Source: Palleronia sp. LCG004
GTDB taxonomy: Bacteria > Pseudomonadota > Alphaproteobacteria > Rhodobacterales > Rhodobacteraceae
Assembly (NCBI RefSeq): GCF_032931615.1
Contig: NZ_CP136759.1
Location: 2,046,001 to 2,110,000 of the forward strand
Direction of reading: 5' to 3'
Length of the DNA: 64,000 nt
Within the stretch, counting starts at the first letter, position 1; each line of letters begins with the position of its first letter. The position numbers were made by a program, and so were the translations under genes. Shown here one piece after another: positions 52,001-62,866 of this stretch. The notes below the pieces were generated by a model. It did not search any database. It had not been told where the DNA came from and worked only from the letters and a program-made list of their open reading frames with translations.

Positions 52001-52825
52001 TCAGCGGCGCTCGGCCAGCTTGGTTCCATGCACTGTCGTCAAACGGCCTCGTGCCGCGACGTCGGGACCGCTCAGGTCGCTTTTCCCGGGATCCGGCCTT
52101 GACCGGAAGCGCGCGCCCTTGCGCCAGAGGAGGAGCGCCTGCCAATGGATCAGGGCCAGCACCCTTCGTGGCCCGAAAGGGCGGCGCAGCGTGGACATCA
52201 CGATCGTGCGATTGGTCATTCTGCGCCGGGCCCCGCCGAGCGTGGCATGAAGGCCCCCGCCCCCTTCGACCCGGTAGTCGATCGCGATGGCCACACGCTC
52301 CTCTCCGATATCGAAACGGAAGGCGTATTCGCCCGTCACGTCCTGAAACGGCGAGACATGCAGGACCTTGCGCGCGACGAGCCGGTCCCGAGGCGTGATC
52401 GCCGCCAGATCGTCGCGGCGACAGAGGTAGCAATGCCGATCGCCGTAGGTGTTCGTGACCTCGGCGATCACGACACGCAGATCGTCCCGCCGGTCGCGGA
52501 CGAGCCAGAAGCTCACCGGATTGAAGGCATGGCCAAGCACGCGCGGCTGCGCGAGCAGTTCGATGCGATGGGCGATCCGGTCCAGCCCCCGCTCCGCCAG
52601 CCTCTCGCGCACCCAGGCCGCGCCGCGACCGGCACGCGGTGGCCCGCCGTGATCGGTATCGTGGAGCGCCATCGGCCGCGCTCGGTTTCGCCCAAAAAAC
52701 ACCGGAGCCTCGACGGGGCCTTCGGCATCGAGCAGCACGTAGTCGATGCTATAGGCGAAGGCATTCGCCGGGGCGTCGCGGCGGGAATGGACCGTCCGGG
52801 CGGCGATATGGTCGATCCCGTTCAT
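52001..52825 (-). CDS. DUF1365-family protein
   Basis: A 274-residue protein with the DUF1365 motifs GHAFNPVSFWLVRD, EVTNTYGDRHCYL and KVLHVSPFQDVTGEY. It is typically found next to FAD oxidoreductase and cyclopropane-fatty-acid synthase genes and is thought to act in lipid or sterol-like modification. ATG at 52825 overlaps the FAD protein stop as ATGA. About 107 bp separate it from DUF3833, still in one direction. Confidence 0.88.
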   Translation of the reverse strand: MNGIDHIAARTVHSRRDAPANAFAYSIDYVLLDAEGPVEAPVFFGRNRARPMALHDTDHGGPPRAGRGAAWVRERLAERGLDRIAHRIELLAQPRVLGHAFNPVSFWLVRDRRDDLRVVIAEVTNTYGDRHCYLCRRDDLAAITPRDRLVARKVLHVSPFQDVTGEYAFRFDIGEERVAIAIDYRVEGGGGLHATLGGARRRMTNRTIVMSTLRRPFGPRRVLALIHWQALLLWRKGARFRSRPDPGKSDLSGPDVAARGRLTTVHGTKLAERR

Positions 52826-54207
52826 TCCGCGGCGAGGAGCGCGGGGGCACGGCACCCCATCGCATCGACCACGTCGCAGGCCGAGGCGAAGCCGTCCTCG
52901 TGAAAGCCATTGCGCATCCAGGCACCGCAGAACCAGGTCCCGCCCGTCCCGTTCAGGGCGCGGATCTCCCGCTGGGCGGCGAGCATCGCGGTGTCATAGA
53001 CGGGGTGGCGGAACGTCGTCTCGTCGAAGACGAGGCGTTCGTCGATCTGCCGGCTCGCATTCAGCGTGACGAAAAGCGGGTCATCGGGCGGAATGTCCTG
53101 CAGCGAATTCATCCAGTAGTTGACCCCGATCCGATCCCCTGCCCCGTTGTCGGGTTCGCAATAGGTCCAGCTCGCCCAGACCTTCTTCAAGCGGGGCATC
53201 ACCCCCGGATCGGAATGAAGGATCATGTGGTTCGGCTGATACCGCACCTTCGCGAGGGCCCGCCGTTCGTCGGGCGTGGGATCGGCCAGGAGCCGCGCGG
53301 ACACATCCGCATGGGTGGCCAGGATCACCTCGTCGAAATGTTCGGGTGGGTGACCTTCGGCGGCGATCCCGACCCCGAGGGGGCCGCGCGCGACCCGGCG
53401 GACCGCAGCCCCCGTGCGAAGGGTGACGCCCGCCTGCCGCAGGTGCCTTTCCAGACGGCGGACATATTCGATCGACCCGCCCGCGACGCTGTACCATCGG
53501 TGCTGGCCCGAATAGCCGAGCAGCCCGTGATTCTCGAAGAACCGCACGAGGGCCTCGGCCGGGAAGTCGAGGATCCCCGCGCACGGCGTCGACCAGATCG
53601 CGCCCGAGAAGGGCAGGATGTAGTAATCGCGAAACCAGCGCCCTGTCCCGAGCGAGGTAAGCAGATCGCCGATCGACATGTCCGGGCGGACGACCCGGCG
53701 GGCCCGCATGTTGAATCGCATCAGATCGCGCAGCATGTGCAGGAAGCGTGGATCGCCCAGATTGCGGCGCTGCGCGAAGATCGCGTCGATGCCGTGCAGG
53801 GCATACTCGATCCGCCCGCGCCGTGCCGAGACGCCGAAGCTCATCGAACTGTCGACCCGGGTCACGCCGAGTTCGTCGAAGAGTTTGGTGACATTCGGAT
53901 AGGTCGCGTCGTTGAAGACAATGAAGCCGGTATCGACCGGCTGATCCCCATGGCGGCCCGCCATCACCGTCCGCGCATGCCCCCCGAGACGCGGTGCGGC
54001 CTCGAAGAGAGTGACACGATGGGTGTCCTTGAGAAGATACGCGGCGGCGAGGCCCGAGATCCCACCGCCCACGATCGCGACGCGGCGGCGCGGCGGGGAA
54101 GATCGATGCGTCACTTGCGATCCGTCCCGGGCGATCCTCGTGGGGCTCTGCGGGGGCGGGCCGTCCCGTCCGGCGGGGTCCCCTGGCGGGTGACTATGGA
54201 GGGTCAT
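52822..54207 (-). CDS. FAD-dependent amine oxidase-like protein
   Basis: A 461-residue flavoprotein; VAIVGGGISGLAAAYLL near the N-terminus is the FAD-binding motif and GTWFCGAW... near the C-terminus a second FAD contact. It resembles the protoporphyrinogen oxidase/amine oxidase-like enzymes associated with DUF1365. The N-terminus is uncertain: ATG 54207 or GTG 54114, the latter giving the motif about ten residues in. It is the first gene of the SDR-DUF3833-DUF1365 set; the cyclopropane synthase often found with them is not in the window. Confidence 0.83.
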   Translation of the reverse strand: MTLHSHPPGDPAGRDGPPPQSPTRIARDGSQVTHRSSPPRRRVAIVGGGISGLAAAYLLKDTHRVTLFEAAPRLGGHARTVMAGRHGDQPVDTGFIVFNDATYPNVTKLFDELGVTRVDSSMSFGVSARRGRIEYALHGIDAIFAQRRNLGDPRFLHMLRDLMRFNMRARRVVRPDMSIGDLLTSLGTGRWFRDYYILPFSGAIWSTPCAGILDFPAEALVRFFENHGLLGYSGQHRWYSVAGGSIEYVRRLERHLRQAGVTLRTGAAVRRVARGPLGVGIAAEGHPPEHFDEVILATHADVSARLLADPTPDERRALAKVRYQPNHMILHSDPGVMPRLKKVWASWTYCEPDNGAGDRIGVNYWMNSLQDIPPDDPLFVTLNASRQIDERLVFDETTFRHPVYDTAMLAAQREIRALNGTGGTWFCGAWMRNGFHEDGFASACDVVDAMGCRAPALLAAE

Positions 54208-54208
54208 C

Positions 54209-55393
54209 CTAGCCCCGCGCCTCGATGTCGGCGGGGGACTCGGCCTCGTCGAAATCGAAGGCATGCAGGCGGCTTGCGCGCTTGCCCGCCCGCTCGCCCG
54301 AGATCAAGATTTCGTCCACGTCCTTGCGGGCCTGCGCGAAGTGTCTGTCGAGATTGCCGACACGCGCGACCAGACGCTCGCAATCGGCGTGAAGCAGGCC
54401 GAGTTCGCGCCGGATCGCACCGGCCTGTTCGGCCATGCGCGCATCCTTGAGAATCGCGCGCATCGTGTTCAGCGTCGCCATGCAGGTCGTGGGCGACACG
54501 ATCCAGACCCGCTGCGCGAAGCCCTCGCGCACGACCTCCGGCAGGCGCGCATGCAGTTCGGCATAGATCGCCTCGGATGGCAGGAACATGATCGCGCCGT
54601 CGGCGGTCTCTCCCTCGATGATGTAACGCTCGGCGATGTCGCGGATATGCTTGCGCACGGCCTGGCCCAGGCTCGCCAGCGCGCGAGCGGCCTCCTCCTT
54701 GGTTTCGGCTGCGGCGAAACGCTCGAACGCCTCGAAGGGAAACTTCGCGTCAATGACAATCGGCCCCGGCGGCTGCGGCAAGTGGACGAGGCAATCCGCC
54801 CGCTTTCCGTTCGATAGCGTCTTTTGCAGGGTGTACCCGCCCGCTGGAAGCGCCTGACCCACGATGTCGGCGAGCTGGATCTCGCCAAAAAGGCCGCGGC
54901 GCTGCTTGTTCGACAGGATGTCCTGCAGGCTGAGGACATCGCCCGAGAGCTTGGCGATATTGTCCTGCGCGCGGTCGATGACCGACAGGCGCTCGCGCAG
55001 CTGGGTCAGCGAATTGGTCGTTTTCTCGCCCTGCCCGTGCAGCGTGTCGCGCATCCTCTCCTGCATGTCCGACAGGGCCCGGGCCGAGCGCGCCGCGTTG
55101 TCGGCAAGTCGGTCGTTCATCCGCCCCTGGACGTCGGCGAGCCGCGCCTCGACCGTCTGGACGAGATGGAGCTGAGCGTTGGACTGCGTGTCGCTCACCA
55201 TCTGGAGATTGCCGGCGAGCTGGGCCTGCCCCGCACCGAGACGGGCGAGCTGTGCGGCCAGGGCGCGGGACTGACGACCCGCGCGCAGCATGGCAGCCAC
55301 GAGCAGCACCGCGAGGATGGCGACCACCACCGCCGCGATCCCCGCCACGACCAACGGGTCGGCGATCAAGGCTTCGATCTCGGCCCGGCTCAT
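54209..55393 (-). CDS. rmuC: RmuC-family DNA recombination protein
   Basis: A 394-residue protein with an N-terminal membrane helix (about 10-36), a long coiled coil (40-180) and a C-terminal PD-(D/E)XK-like RmuC domain ([45 protein letters not shown]). It is thought to limit DNA rearrangements. ATG at 55393 overlaps the mutL stop as ATGA. Confidence 0.92.
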   Translation of the reverse strand: MSRAEIEALIADPLVVAGIAAVVVAILAVLLVAAMLRAGRQSRALAAQLARLGAGQAQLAGNLQMVSDTQSNAQLHLVQTVEARLADVQGRMNDRLADNAARSARALSDMQERMRDTLHGQGEKTTNSLTQLRERLSVIDRAQDNIAKLSGDVLSLQDILSNKQRRGLFGEIQLADIVGQALPAGGYTLQKTLSNGKRADCLVHLPQPPGPIVIDAKFPFEAFERFAAAETKEEAARALASLGQAVRKHIRDIAERYIIEGETADGAIMFLPSEAIYAELHARLPEVVREGFAQRVWIVSPTTCMATLNTMRAILKDARMAEQAGAIRRELGLLHADCERLVARVGNLDRHFAQARKDVDEILISGERAGKRASRLHAFDFDEAESPADIEARG

Positions 55394-57219
55394 CGGCGTC
55401 CGAAAAGCCGTTCGATATCGCCGAGCCTCAGCTCGACATAGGTGGGGCGTCCGTGGTTGCACTGGCCCGAATGGGGCGTGGCTTCCATCTCGCGCAGGAG
55501 CGCGTTCATCTCGGGGGCGGACATCCGACGACCGGAGCGGATCGATCCGTGGCAGGCGACGCGGCTCAGCACCGCCTCGATCCGGGCCTTCACGCCGAGG
55601 CTTTCGCCGAGATCCTCGAGCTCGTCCACGATGTCACGGATCAACGCCTGCGTATCGACGGGACCGAGGATCGCGGGCGTCGCCCGCACCGCGATCGCGC
55701 CCCTGCCGAAGGCCTCGATCTCGAGCCCGAGCTGCGCGAGATCGGCACCGAGGTCGAGGAGCATCGCCGCCGCCCCGTCCGACAGCTCGACGATGTCGGG
55801 AATGAGCAATGCCTGTGCGGCGACGCCGTTCTCGGCCATCTGGCGCTTGAGCTTTTCGTAGACGAGGCGCTCATGCGCCGCGTGCTGGTCGACGATGACC
55901 ATTCCGGCCTCGGTCTGCGCGATGATGTAGTTCTCGTGGACCTGGCCCCGGGCGGCACCCAGCGGGTGATAGGCGGCCTCCGGCTCGGGCGTGTCGTCGA
56001 CCGGATCGACCCTGGCGAAAACCTCGCTCGTTTCGGCAAAACCCGGATGCGGCATCTGCGGGCGCGGCGCGGGGCGGTCCATCTGGTAGACGCGCGGGGG
56101 TTCGGCCCCGCTTGCGCCCTCGGGGCGCATCGCGCCGAGCGTGGCATCCGCGACAGTGCTCGACGCGCGGTGCCCTGCCCCCGCGAGCGCGTGTCGCAGA
56201 CCCGACACGATCAGGCCCCGTACCGTTCCGGGGTCGCGGAACCGCACTTCGGTCTTGGCCGGATGGACGTTCTGGTCGACCGCCTCGGGCGCGCATTCGA
56301 CGAAGAGAGCCGCCGCCGGATGACGATCGCGGCTCAGGAAATCGGCATAGGCCCCGCGCAGAGCCCCGTTGAGAAGCTTGTCGCGGACCGGGCGGCCGTT
56401 GACGAAGAGATATTGATGCGTCGCGGCACCCCGCGAATAGGTCGGCAGCGCCGCATATCCCGTCAGCGCGATCCCGTCGCGCTCTGCGTCGATCCTGAGC
56501 GCATTCTGCGCGAAATCCGTCCCCAGGACCCGTCCGAGACGCCCTTGCAGCGCATCCCACAGATCGCCCGTGCCTGGATCCGCGCGAAAGACGACACGCC
56601 CCTCTCCGCCGCCGGACATGTCGCGCAGCGTGAAACCGATCTGCGGTTCGGCCATGGCGAGACGTTTGACCACATCGCCGATCGCCTGCGCCTCGGCCCG
56701 GTCGCTGCGCAGGAACTTGAGCCGGGCGGGCGTCGCGTAGAAGAGGTCCCGGATCTCGGCGATCGTGCCGCGCGTGATGGCGGCGGGCCGCACCGCATCC
56801 GCCACGCCCCCCGCGACGCGGATCGCCGCACCCTCCGCCCCGTCGGCGCGCGAGGTCAGGGTCAACCTGCCGACGGCGGCGAGCGAGGCGAGCGCCTCGC
56901 CCCGAAAGCCGAAGGACGTGATGTTGAGGAGATCCGCGCCGTCGATCTTGGATGTCGCGTGACGCGACAGCGCCAGCGGCAGATCCTCGCCCGTCATGCC
57001 GCACCCGTCATCGGTGACGCGGATCAGCGTCTTGCCGCCATCGGCATAGGCGACCTCGATCCGGGTGGCACCGGCATCGATGGAATTCTCGACCAGTTCC
57101 TTGACCGCGGAAGCCGGGCGTTCGACGACCTCGCCGGCGGCGATGCGATTGATCGCACCTTCGTCGAGCGCCCTGATCTGTGGCCGATCGGCACGTATCT
57201 TGGGGTCATGCAGCGTCAT
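55390..57219 (-). CDS. mutL: DNA mismatch repair protein MutL
   Basis: A 609-residue mismatch repair ATPase. N-terminal GHKL motifs [27 protein letters not shown] and [11 protein letters not shown] are present. The C-terminal endonuclease motif [12 protein letters not shown] is at 444-455 with ACHGSIRSG (about 555-563) and CNHGRP (about 587), as in MutL proteins with nicking activity. ATG at 57219 is the best start; the longer frame to 57321 lies in the intergenic region. It is linked to rmuC. Confidence 0.96.
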   Translation of the reverse strand: MTLHDPKIRADRPQIRALDEGAINRIAAGEVVERPASAVKELVENSIDAGATRIEVAYADGGKTLIRVTDDGCGMTGEDLPLALSRHATSKIDGADLLNITSFGFRGEALASLAAVGRLTLTSRADGAEGAAIRVAGGVADAVRPAAITRGTIAEIRDLFYATPARLKFLRSDRAEAQAIGDVVKRLAMAEPQIGFTLRDMSGGGEGRVVFRADPGTGDLWDALQGRLGRVLGTDFAQNALRIDAERDGIALTGYAALPTYSRGAATHQYLFVNGRPVRDKLLNGALRGAYADFLSRDRHPAAALFVECAPEAVDQNVHPAKTEVRFRDPGTVRGLIVSGLRHALAGAGHRASSTVADATLGAMRPEGASGAEPPRVYQMDRPAPRPQMPHPGFAETSEVFARVDPVDDTPEPEAAYHPLGAARGQVHENYIIAQTEAGMVIVDQHAAHERLVYEKLKRQMAENGVAAQALLIPDIVELSDGAAAMLLDLGADLAQLGLEIEAFGRGAIAVRATPAILGPVDTQALIRDIVDELEDLGESLGVKARIEAVLSRVACHGSIRSGRRMSAPEMNALLREMEATPHSGQCNHGRPTYVELRLGDIERLFGRR

Positions 57220-57351
57220 GCCACAAGGGATAGCATGAGCGATAAGGCTTTGCATCGGCAAAATGGAGCACCGGAAAGGGCCGGAACCGGGCTTTCCATG
57301 GCGGTTCGCTGGCCCCTGCATTTCGTTGCGCAGCGAAGGGCAGCGATGCCT

Positions 57352-57370
57352 CGCCGGATTTCATCCGGCG
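57352..57370 (-). terminator. Hairpin after the second M16 gene
   Basis: A perfect 8-bp stem (57352-57359 with 57363-57370) lies just after the stop codon at 57377. Another imperfect hairpin is around 57321-57336. No T tract, so possibly a Rho-dependent end or mRNA 3' stabiliser before mutL. Confidence 0.45.
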
Positions 57371-57376
57371 CCGGTG

Positions 57377-58687
57377 CTAGTTCGTGGCCTCGATCCCGTC
57401 GGGCTGCCCGACGATGGTGAAGCTCAGATCGTCGGGCCGATAGATCCGCTCGGCCACACGAGCGATATCGTCGAGCGTCACCGCCTCGATCTGATCGTTC
57501 CGCGTCTCGATGTAATCGATCCCGAGATCGTCCATCTGCATGCCCACGAGGATGCTCGCAATCGTGGAATTGCCGTCGAAGCGGAGCGGATAGGCCCCGG
57601 TGAGATAGGTTTTGATCTCCGCCAGCTCTTCCTCGCTCACGCCTTCGGCCACGCGCGCCCATTCGTCAGAGACGACCTCGACGGTCTCGGCGGTGCTTGC
57701 ATTGGCCGATGCCGCCTGCCCCATGAGAAGCGCGCCGTTCTCCATCGGCTGCAACCAGGTACCGATGCCGTAGGTGAGACCCCGCTCGACACGCACCTCT
57801 TCCATCAGGCGCGAGTTGAAGCCGCCGCCACCGAACATCTCGTTGAGGATATAGGCCGCCATGAAGTCCGGATCGTCACGTGCGATCCCCTTGTGGCCGA
57901 AGAGGATCATGGATTGCGGCGTGTCGAACTCGATGATGTCGACGCCGGGTTCGGCCGAGTAGACCGCCTCTCCGGGAAGGTCTCCGCCCGTGCGGGGCAA
58001 GTCCCCCAGCAGATCGTCGAGCAGTTCGCCCAGCGCCTCGGGCGTGATGTCGCCGACGGCCCCGACATAGACGCGGTCGGTGACGAAGGTGTCCCGATGC
58101 GCCTCGACGATATCCTCGCGGGTCAGATCCGTGACGCTTTCGGCGGTTCCGTTATTGGGCGCGCTGTAGGGATGGTCGGGAAAGGCTTCGTCCATGAAGG
58201 CGCGCGAGGCGATCGCACCGGGATCGTTCAGATCGCTCGCGATGATCGACAGGACCTGGTCGCGGACCCGGTCGACCGCATCCTGATCGAATCGCGGCTC
58301 GACCAGCGCATCGCGCAGGAGGTTCACCGCAGCATCGCGATTCTCGGTCAGGAACCGCGCAGAGACGCTGATCGCGTCGTCGTTGGCATCGAAGCTGTAG
58401 CTCGCCGCGAGTTCCTCGCGGGCGAGAGCGAAGGCCTGCGCATCCCTGTCGGCCGCACCCTCCTCGATGAGTGCCGTCATGAGGTTCACCGCACCGCCCT
58501 TGCCGGGCCGATCGAGCGCGGTGCCGCCACGAAACCGGATCTCGAGCGCGGTGAAGGGAATGGTGTGATCCTCGACAAGCCACGCGTCTATCCCGTCGGG
58601 AGAGGTCACTTCCTGAACGTCGACCGCGGCCCGCGCGGGAAGCGCGGCCCCGAGAGCCAGAGCGAAGGCGAGGGCAAGGCGCATCAT
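57377..58687 (-). CDS. M16-family peptidase-like protein lacking the zinc motif
   Basis: A 436-residue exported protein (signal peptide about 1-20) with the M16 fold. The position of HxxEH reads GGAVNLMTALIEEG, without the zinc histidines, so it is an inactive partner of the upstream M16 protease, as in two-subunit systems. C-terminal features AYILNEMFGGGGFNSRLMEEVR and GLTYGIGTW remain. ATG at 58687 overlaps the active gene stop as ATGA. Confidence 0.88.
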   Translation of the reverse strand: MMRLALAFALALGAALPARAAVDVQEVTSPDGIDAWLVEDHTIPFTALEIRFRGGTALDRPGKGGAVNLMTALIEEGAADRDAQAFALAREELAASYSFDANDDAISVSARFLTENRDAAVNLLRDALVEPRFDQDAVDRVRDQVLSIIASDLNDPGAIASRAFMDEAFPDHPYSAPNNGTAESVTDLTREDIVEAHRDTFVTDRVYVGAVGDITPEALGELLDDLLGDLPRTGGDLPGEAVYSAEPGVDIIEFDTPQSMILFGHKGIARDDPDFMAAYILNEMFGGGGFNSRLMEEVRVERGLTYGIGTWLQPMENGALLMGQAASANASTAETVEVVSDEWARVAEGVSEEELAEIKTYLTGAYPLRFDGNSTIASILVGMQMDDLGIDYIETRNDQIEAVTLDDIARVAERIYRPDDLSFTIVGQPDGIEATN

Positions 58688-60075
58688 TGGGTCATCTCCA
58701 TCGTCTCGGTCGTTCCGACCGGCAGTCCGGCGGCGGCGGCCTCCTCGGAGGTCGTCTCCTGCCCCGGCGCACGCAGCCAGCCGGTGACCGCACTATCCCG
58801 GTCGAGCACGTCACGACCGGCCGCGACGATCTCCTCGGCCGTGATGGATTGCAGGATGTCGGGCCATTCCTCGACATCCTGCACCGTCAGTCCGGTGGTG
58901 AGCGCCGTGCCGTAGCGGCGGGCCAGCGATTGCGCGCTGTCGGCCTCGTAGACTTCGCCCGCCCTCATGCGGAATTTCAGCCGCTCCAGCTGTGCGGCAT
59001 CGACGCCATCCTCGAGAAACGCCGCGACCTCGCGATCGAGTGCCGCCTCGGCCTCCTCGAGCGTGACGCCCGGAGCCGGCACGATGACGAGACCGAAGGT
59101 CGTCTCGTCGAGCGAGGTCCCGCGATAGAAGGCGGAGGTGTAGAGCGCCTCCTCGCTGCCGAATTGCAGCCGCCGGGCGAGTTCCGACGTCTGCCCCTGC
59201 CCGAGGATGTCGGCGAGAAGGGTGAGCGCGGCGGCTTCGCGCTGGTCGCCCGAATTGCGTTCGGGCGCGAGATAGGTGCGGATGACATAGGGCTGCGCGA
59301 CGCGCGGATCCTCGAATGTCAGGCGACGCTCGGCGCGTTGCGGGGGCTCGTGCGGGCGGACGCGTTCGGGCAGATCGGCAGTCGGCTCCAGAGGTCCGTA
59401 ATGCTCCTCGGCAAGCGCACGCACTTCGTCGGGCGTCACGTCGCCCGCCACGATGAGGATCGCGTTGTTGGGGGCGTAGAAGCGCTCGTAGAATTCGGTG
59501 ACGTCGTCGAGGTCCAGCGCCTCGATCTCGTGCATCCAGCCGATCACGGGAATGCCGTAGGGGTGGTTCTGGTATTGCGCAGCGTCGCGCTGCTCGGAGA
59601 AAAGAGCGCCCGGGTCGCTGTCGGTGCGCTGGTTGCGCTCCTCGGTGATGACCCGCCGCTCGGTCACGATGTCGCGTCCGTCGAGATCGAGATCGCGCAT
59701 CCGGTCGGCCTCCATCTCCATCATCAGGCCGAGACGGTCGCTGGCCACGCGCTGGAAATAGGCGGTGTAGTCCTGCCCGGTGAAGGCGTTGTCGGTGCCG
59801 CCGTTCTCGGCCACGACGCGGCTGAACTCACCCGGCTCGCGGTCGTCGGTCCCCTTGAACATCAGATGTTCGAGGTAATGCGCGATGCCCGAGACGCCCG
59901 GATCCTCGTCGGCGGCACCCGCGCGGTACCAGACCATGTGCACGACCACGGGGGCGCGGTGATCCTCGAGCACGACGACTTCGAGGCCGTTGTCGAGCGA
60001 GAAGGTCGAAACCTCGGCCGCGCGGGCCGTCATCGGCAATGAGAGGAGCAGAATGGGAAGAAGCGCACGCAGCAT
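58684..60075 (-). CDS. M16-family zinc metalloprotease
   Basis: A 463-residue exported peptidase (signal peptide 1-19) with the zinc motif HYLEH at 66-70 and the downstream Glu of DIVTERRVITEE. It is probably active in the periplasm as a heterodimer with the inactive partner it is coupled to. ATG at 60075; the longer frame to 60141 is not used. The substrate is unknown. Confidence 0.92.
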   Translation of the reverse strand: MLRALLPILLLSLPMTARAAEVSTFSLDNGLEVVVLEDHRAPVVVHMVWYRAGAADEDPGVSGIAHYLEHLMFKGTDDREPGEFSRVVAENGGTDNAFTGQDYTAYFQRVASDRLGLMMEMEADRMRDLDLDGRDIVTERRVITEERNQRTDSDPGALFSEQRDAAQYQNHPYGIPVIGWMHEIEALDLDDVTEFYERFYAPNNAILIVAGDVTPDEVRALAEEHYGPLEPTADLPERVRPHEPPQRAERRLTFEDPRVAQPYVIRTYLAPERNSGDQREAAALTLLADILGQGQTSELARRLQFGSEEALYTSAFYRGTSLDETTFGLVIVPAPGVTLEEAEAALDREVAAFLEDGVDAAQLERLKFRMRAGEVYEADSAQSLARRYGTALTTGLTVQDVEEWPDILQSITAEEIVAAGRDVLDRDSAVTGWLRAPGQETTSEEAAAAGLPVGTTETMEMTQ

Positions 60076-60201
60076 GAGCAAAGGCCTTTGCGTAGGGTCG
60101 CGGTCTGGGGCGCAATCTACGCCCCGTGCTTCCGGGCACAATGGCGGGGCACGGGCTTGTGACCCGGCCCGGCGCGAAACAGTCGCGCGCGAAACGTGCC
60201 G

Positions 60202-60723
60202 CTAGTCGACGGGCGTCTCGGGCGGGGCGGCGGGCGTGCGCACGCCCCGTGCGCGCATCCGCTCGAGTGCGTCGTACTGGTCGAGCGATTGCGGCGCATA
60301 GAGGCGGAAATATCGCGTCGCGTTGAACAGCCGTTCGAGCGGACGGCCGACATTGCGGCCGCGGAACTCGGCATCCTCGGCGGCGAGCGTCGCGCGAATG
60401 CCGGGTGCCGTTCCGAACCGCCCCGCATGGGCCAGCAGCGCGGTCCCCTCGGGACCACGATTCGCGGCGGCCGGATTGCCGCCCAGCGCCGCGATCGCAT
60501 CGGCCTGCGGCGTCTGGTCGGTGCGGTTCGGGCCACCGGGTGTCGGCGGGGGAAGCGCGTCGAAATTGCCGGGGAGCTCGAGCGGACGGTTCGGCAGAAT
60601 GGAGAATTCGTCCGGCCCCTCCCCGCCCGAATCGAGCGCGATGAGATCGGGTTCTCCGCCGCATCCGGCGAGACCGGCGACAAGGATCGCAACCGTCGCG
60701 TATCTCAGGATCTGCCCGGGCAT
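60202..60723 (-). CDS. DUF3035-family lipoprotein
   Basis: A 173-residue lipoprotein with lipobox LAGC (Cys21). The segment [27 protein letters not shown] is the DUF3035 signature. Its place after lspA, which processes lipoproteins, is common in Rhodobacterales. Function unknown. ATG at 60723, 56 bp from the lspA stop. Confidence 0.88.
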   Translation of the reverse strand: MPGQILRYATVAILVAGLAGCGGEPDLIALDSGGEGPDEFSILPNRPLELPGNFDALPPPTPGGPNRTDQTPQADAIAALGGNPAAANRGPEGTALLAHAGRFGTAPGIRATLAAEDAEFRGRNVGRPLERLFNATRYFRLYAPQSLDQYDALERMRARGVRTPAAPPETPVD

Positions 60724-60779
60724 CGACGCCCTCCTTCCGCCGCGTTCGGCCAGAGCCATATCCGATGCCGGACCGGGCG

Positions 60780-61259
60780 TCACGGGGTCTTTCCCTTGCG
60801 CCCGCCCCCGGTGAAGGCGATGAGCCCGATCGCGCCCGCGAAAATCGCGATGTCGGCCACGTTGAACGCATAGGGATTCTCGACCCCGCAGCACGACATG
60901 TTGAGGAAGTCCGCCACCGCGCCGTAGATCAGCCGGTCGACGACGTTTCCGATCGCGCCGCCGACGAGAAGCCCGCCCGAGATCATCGCCCACTTGCCCT
61001 GACGCTCGCGCCGGAGCCACAGGATCACCCATCCCGAGATCGCGAGAGCGACCGCGATCAGGATCCACTTCGTCGCGTCGCTGTCGCCCGAGAGCAGCCC
61101 GAAATTGACGCCGCGATTCCAGGCCATCCGGAAGTTCACGAAGGGCGGCAGAACGTCGATCGACCCGCGCGAGGCGAGGTTCAGGATCTGCACCACCAGG
61201 ACCTTCGTCACCTGGTCGAGGAGGAACACGATCCCGGCCCATGTCCAGAGCCTGCGCAT
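60780..61259 (-). CDS. lspA: Prolipoprotein signal peptidase
   Basis: A 159-residue inner-membrane aspartic peptidase with four helices, cutting lipoprotein signal peptides. Catalytic Asp117 (AVADFL) and Asp136 (FNVADI) and the GNVVDRL and AWNRGVNFG motifs are present. ATG at 61259 overlaps the purH stop as TGATG. Confidence 0.95.
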   Translation of the reverse strand: MRRLWTWAGIVFLLDQVTKVLVVQILNLASRGSIDVLPPFVNFRMAWNRGVNFGLLSGDSDATKWILIAVALAISGWVILWLRRERQGKWAMISGGLLVGGAIGNVVDRLIYGAVADFLNMSCCGVENPYAFNVADIAIFAGAIGLIAFTGGGRKGKTP

Positions 61260-62845
61260 CAGTGGCGGAAGTGCCGCATGCCGGTGAAGACCATGGCGAT
61301 GCCGGCCGCATCCGCCGCCGCGATCACCTCGTCGTCACGCACCGAGCCACCCGGCTGGATCACGGCGCGCGCACCGGCCTCGGCCGCGGTCATGAGGCCG
61401 TCGGCGAAGGGAAAGAACGCGTCGGACGCCACGACCGAGCCCTGGGTCGGCGGTGCGGAAAGGCCCAGTACCTCGGCCATGTCCTCGGCCTTGCGCGCGG
61501 CGATGCGGGTGCTGTCGACGCGGCTCATCTGGCCTGCGCCGACACCCACGGTCGCACCGTCGCGGACATAGACGATCGCGTTCGACTTCACGTGCTTGGC
61601 CACGCGCCAGGCGAAGAGCAGGTCGTCCATCTGCGCATCGTCGGGGGCGCGCTTCGTCACGACCTTCAGATCCTCGCGGTCGAGCCTGCCGGTATCCTTG
61701 TCCTGCACCAGGAAGCCGCCGCCGACCTGCCGCCAGACGCGGCCGCCCGCAGCTGGATCGGCAAGCCCTTCGGTCGTGAGCAGGCGGAGGTTCTTCTTGG
61801 CGGCGAAGACCTTGCGCGCATCGTCGTCGGCACCCGGCGCGATCACCACCTCGGTGAAGATGCTCGCGATCGCCTCGGCCGTTTCACCGTCGAGGGGGCG
61901 GTTCAGCGCCACGATCCCGCCGAAGGCCGAGGTGCGGTCGCAATCGAAGGCGCGCCGATAGGCCTCGGCCAGTGTCGCGCCGCGCGCGACGCCGCAGGGA
62001 TTGGCATGCTTGACAATGACGCAGGTGGGCTCGCCGCCCGCGAATTCGCTGACGAGCTCGAATGCCGCATCGGTATCGTTGATGTTGTTGTAGCTGAGCT
62101 CCTTGCCCTGATGCTGGACGGCATTGGCCAGGCCCGGCCGGTCGGTGCCGTCGGTGTAGAACGCGGCGGCCTGATGCGGATTCTCGCCGTAGCGCATCGT
62201 CTGGCGAAGCTTGCCGGCGACGGCACGGCGGCGCGGTGCCGGATCGCCCAGCGCGTCGGCCATCCATGTTGAGACGGCCGCGTCGTAGGCCGCGGTGCGC
62301 GCGAAGGCACGCTGCGCCATGACCTGCCGGAACGCGTGGGTCGTACCGCCCTCGTTGCCGTCGAGCTCGACCAGGAGGGCGTCGTAATCCTCGACATCGA
62401 CAATCGTCGTGACGTGCCCGTGATTCTTGGCCGCCGCGCGGATCATCGCGGGTCCGCCGATATCGATGTTCTCGACGGCTTCGGCATAGTCCGCGCCCCG
62501 CGCGACCGTGGCTTCGAACGGATAGAGATTGACGACCAGCAGGTCGATGCCGACGATCCCGTGTTCCTCCATCGCCGCGACATGGCTCGCGTCGTCGCGC
62601 AGGGCGAGAAGCCCGCCATGGACCTTCGGGTGCAGCGTCTTGACCCGGCCGTCCATCATCTCGGGAAAGCCGGTTACGTCCGCCACGTCGCGCACCGCGA
62701 TGCCCGCCTCGCGGAGCGCCCTGGCCGATCCCCCGGTCGAGAGGATCTCGACCCCCCGATCCGCGAGCGCACGGCCAAGTGCCTCCAGGCCCGTCTTGTC
62801 GGAGACGGAGATGAGCGCACGGGAAACGGGAACGGTATCGGTCAT
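61259..62845 (-). CDS. purH: Bifunctional AICAR transformylase/IMP cyclohydrolase
   Basis: A 528-residue enzyme for the last two steps of IMP synthesis. The N-terminal MGS-like cyclohydrolase domain has [17 protein letters not shown] and [11 protein letters not shown]; the transformylase domain has [11 protein letters not shown] and [10 protein letters not shown] and ends with [12 protein letters not shown] at 62845. It lies 21 bp after the heparinase-like gene and is coupled to lspA. Confidence 0.97.
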   Translation of the reverse strand: MTDTVPVSRALISVSDKTGLEALGRALADRGVEILSTGGSARALREAGIAVRDVADVTGFPEMMDGRVKTLHPKVHGGLLALRDDASHVAAMEEHGIVGIDLLVVNLYPFEATVARGADYAEAVENIDIGGPAMIRAAAKNHGHVTTIVDVEDYDALLVELDGNEGGTTHAFRQVMAQRAFARTAAYDAAVSTWMADALGDPAPRRRAVAGKLRQTMRYGENPHQAAAFYTDGTDRPGLANAVQHQGKELSYNNINDTDAAFELVSEFAGGEPTCVIVKHANPCGVARGATLAEAYRRAFDCDRTSAFGGIVALNRPLDGETAEAIASIFTEVVIAPGADDDARKVFAAKKNLRLLTTEGLADPAAGGRVWRQVGGGFLVQDKDTGRLDREDLKVVTKRAPDDAQMDDLLFAWRVAKHVKSNAIVYVRDGATVGVGAGQMSRVDSTRIAARKAEDMAEVLGLSAPPTQGSVVASDAFFPFADGLMTAAEAGARAVIQPGGSVRDDEVIAAADAAGIAMVFTGMRHFRH

Positions 62846-62866
62846 GAGGGAGGCTCCTCTCGCGGG

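Noticed and set aside
55252..57420. 722-residue plus-strand frame
   Set aside because: Antisense to mutL and rmuC.
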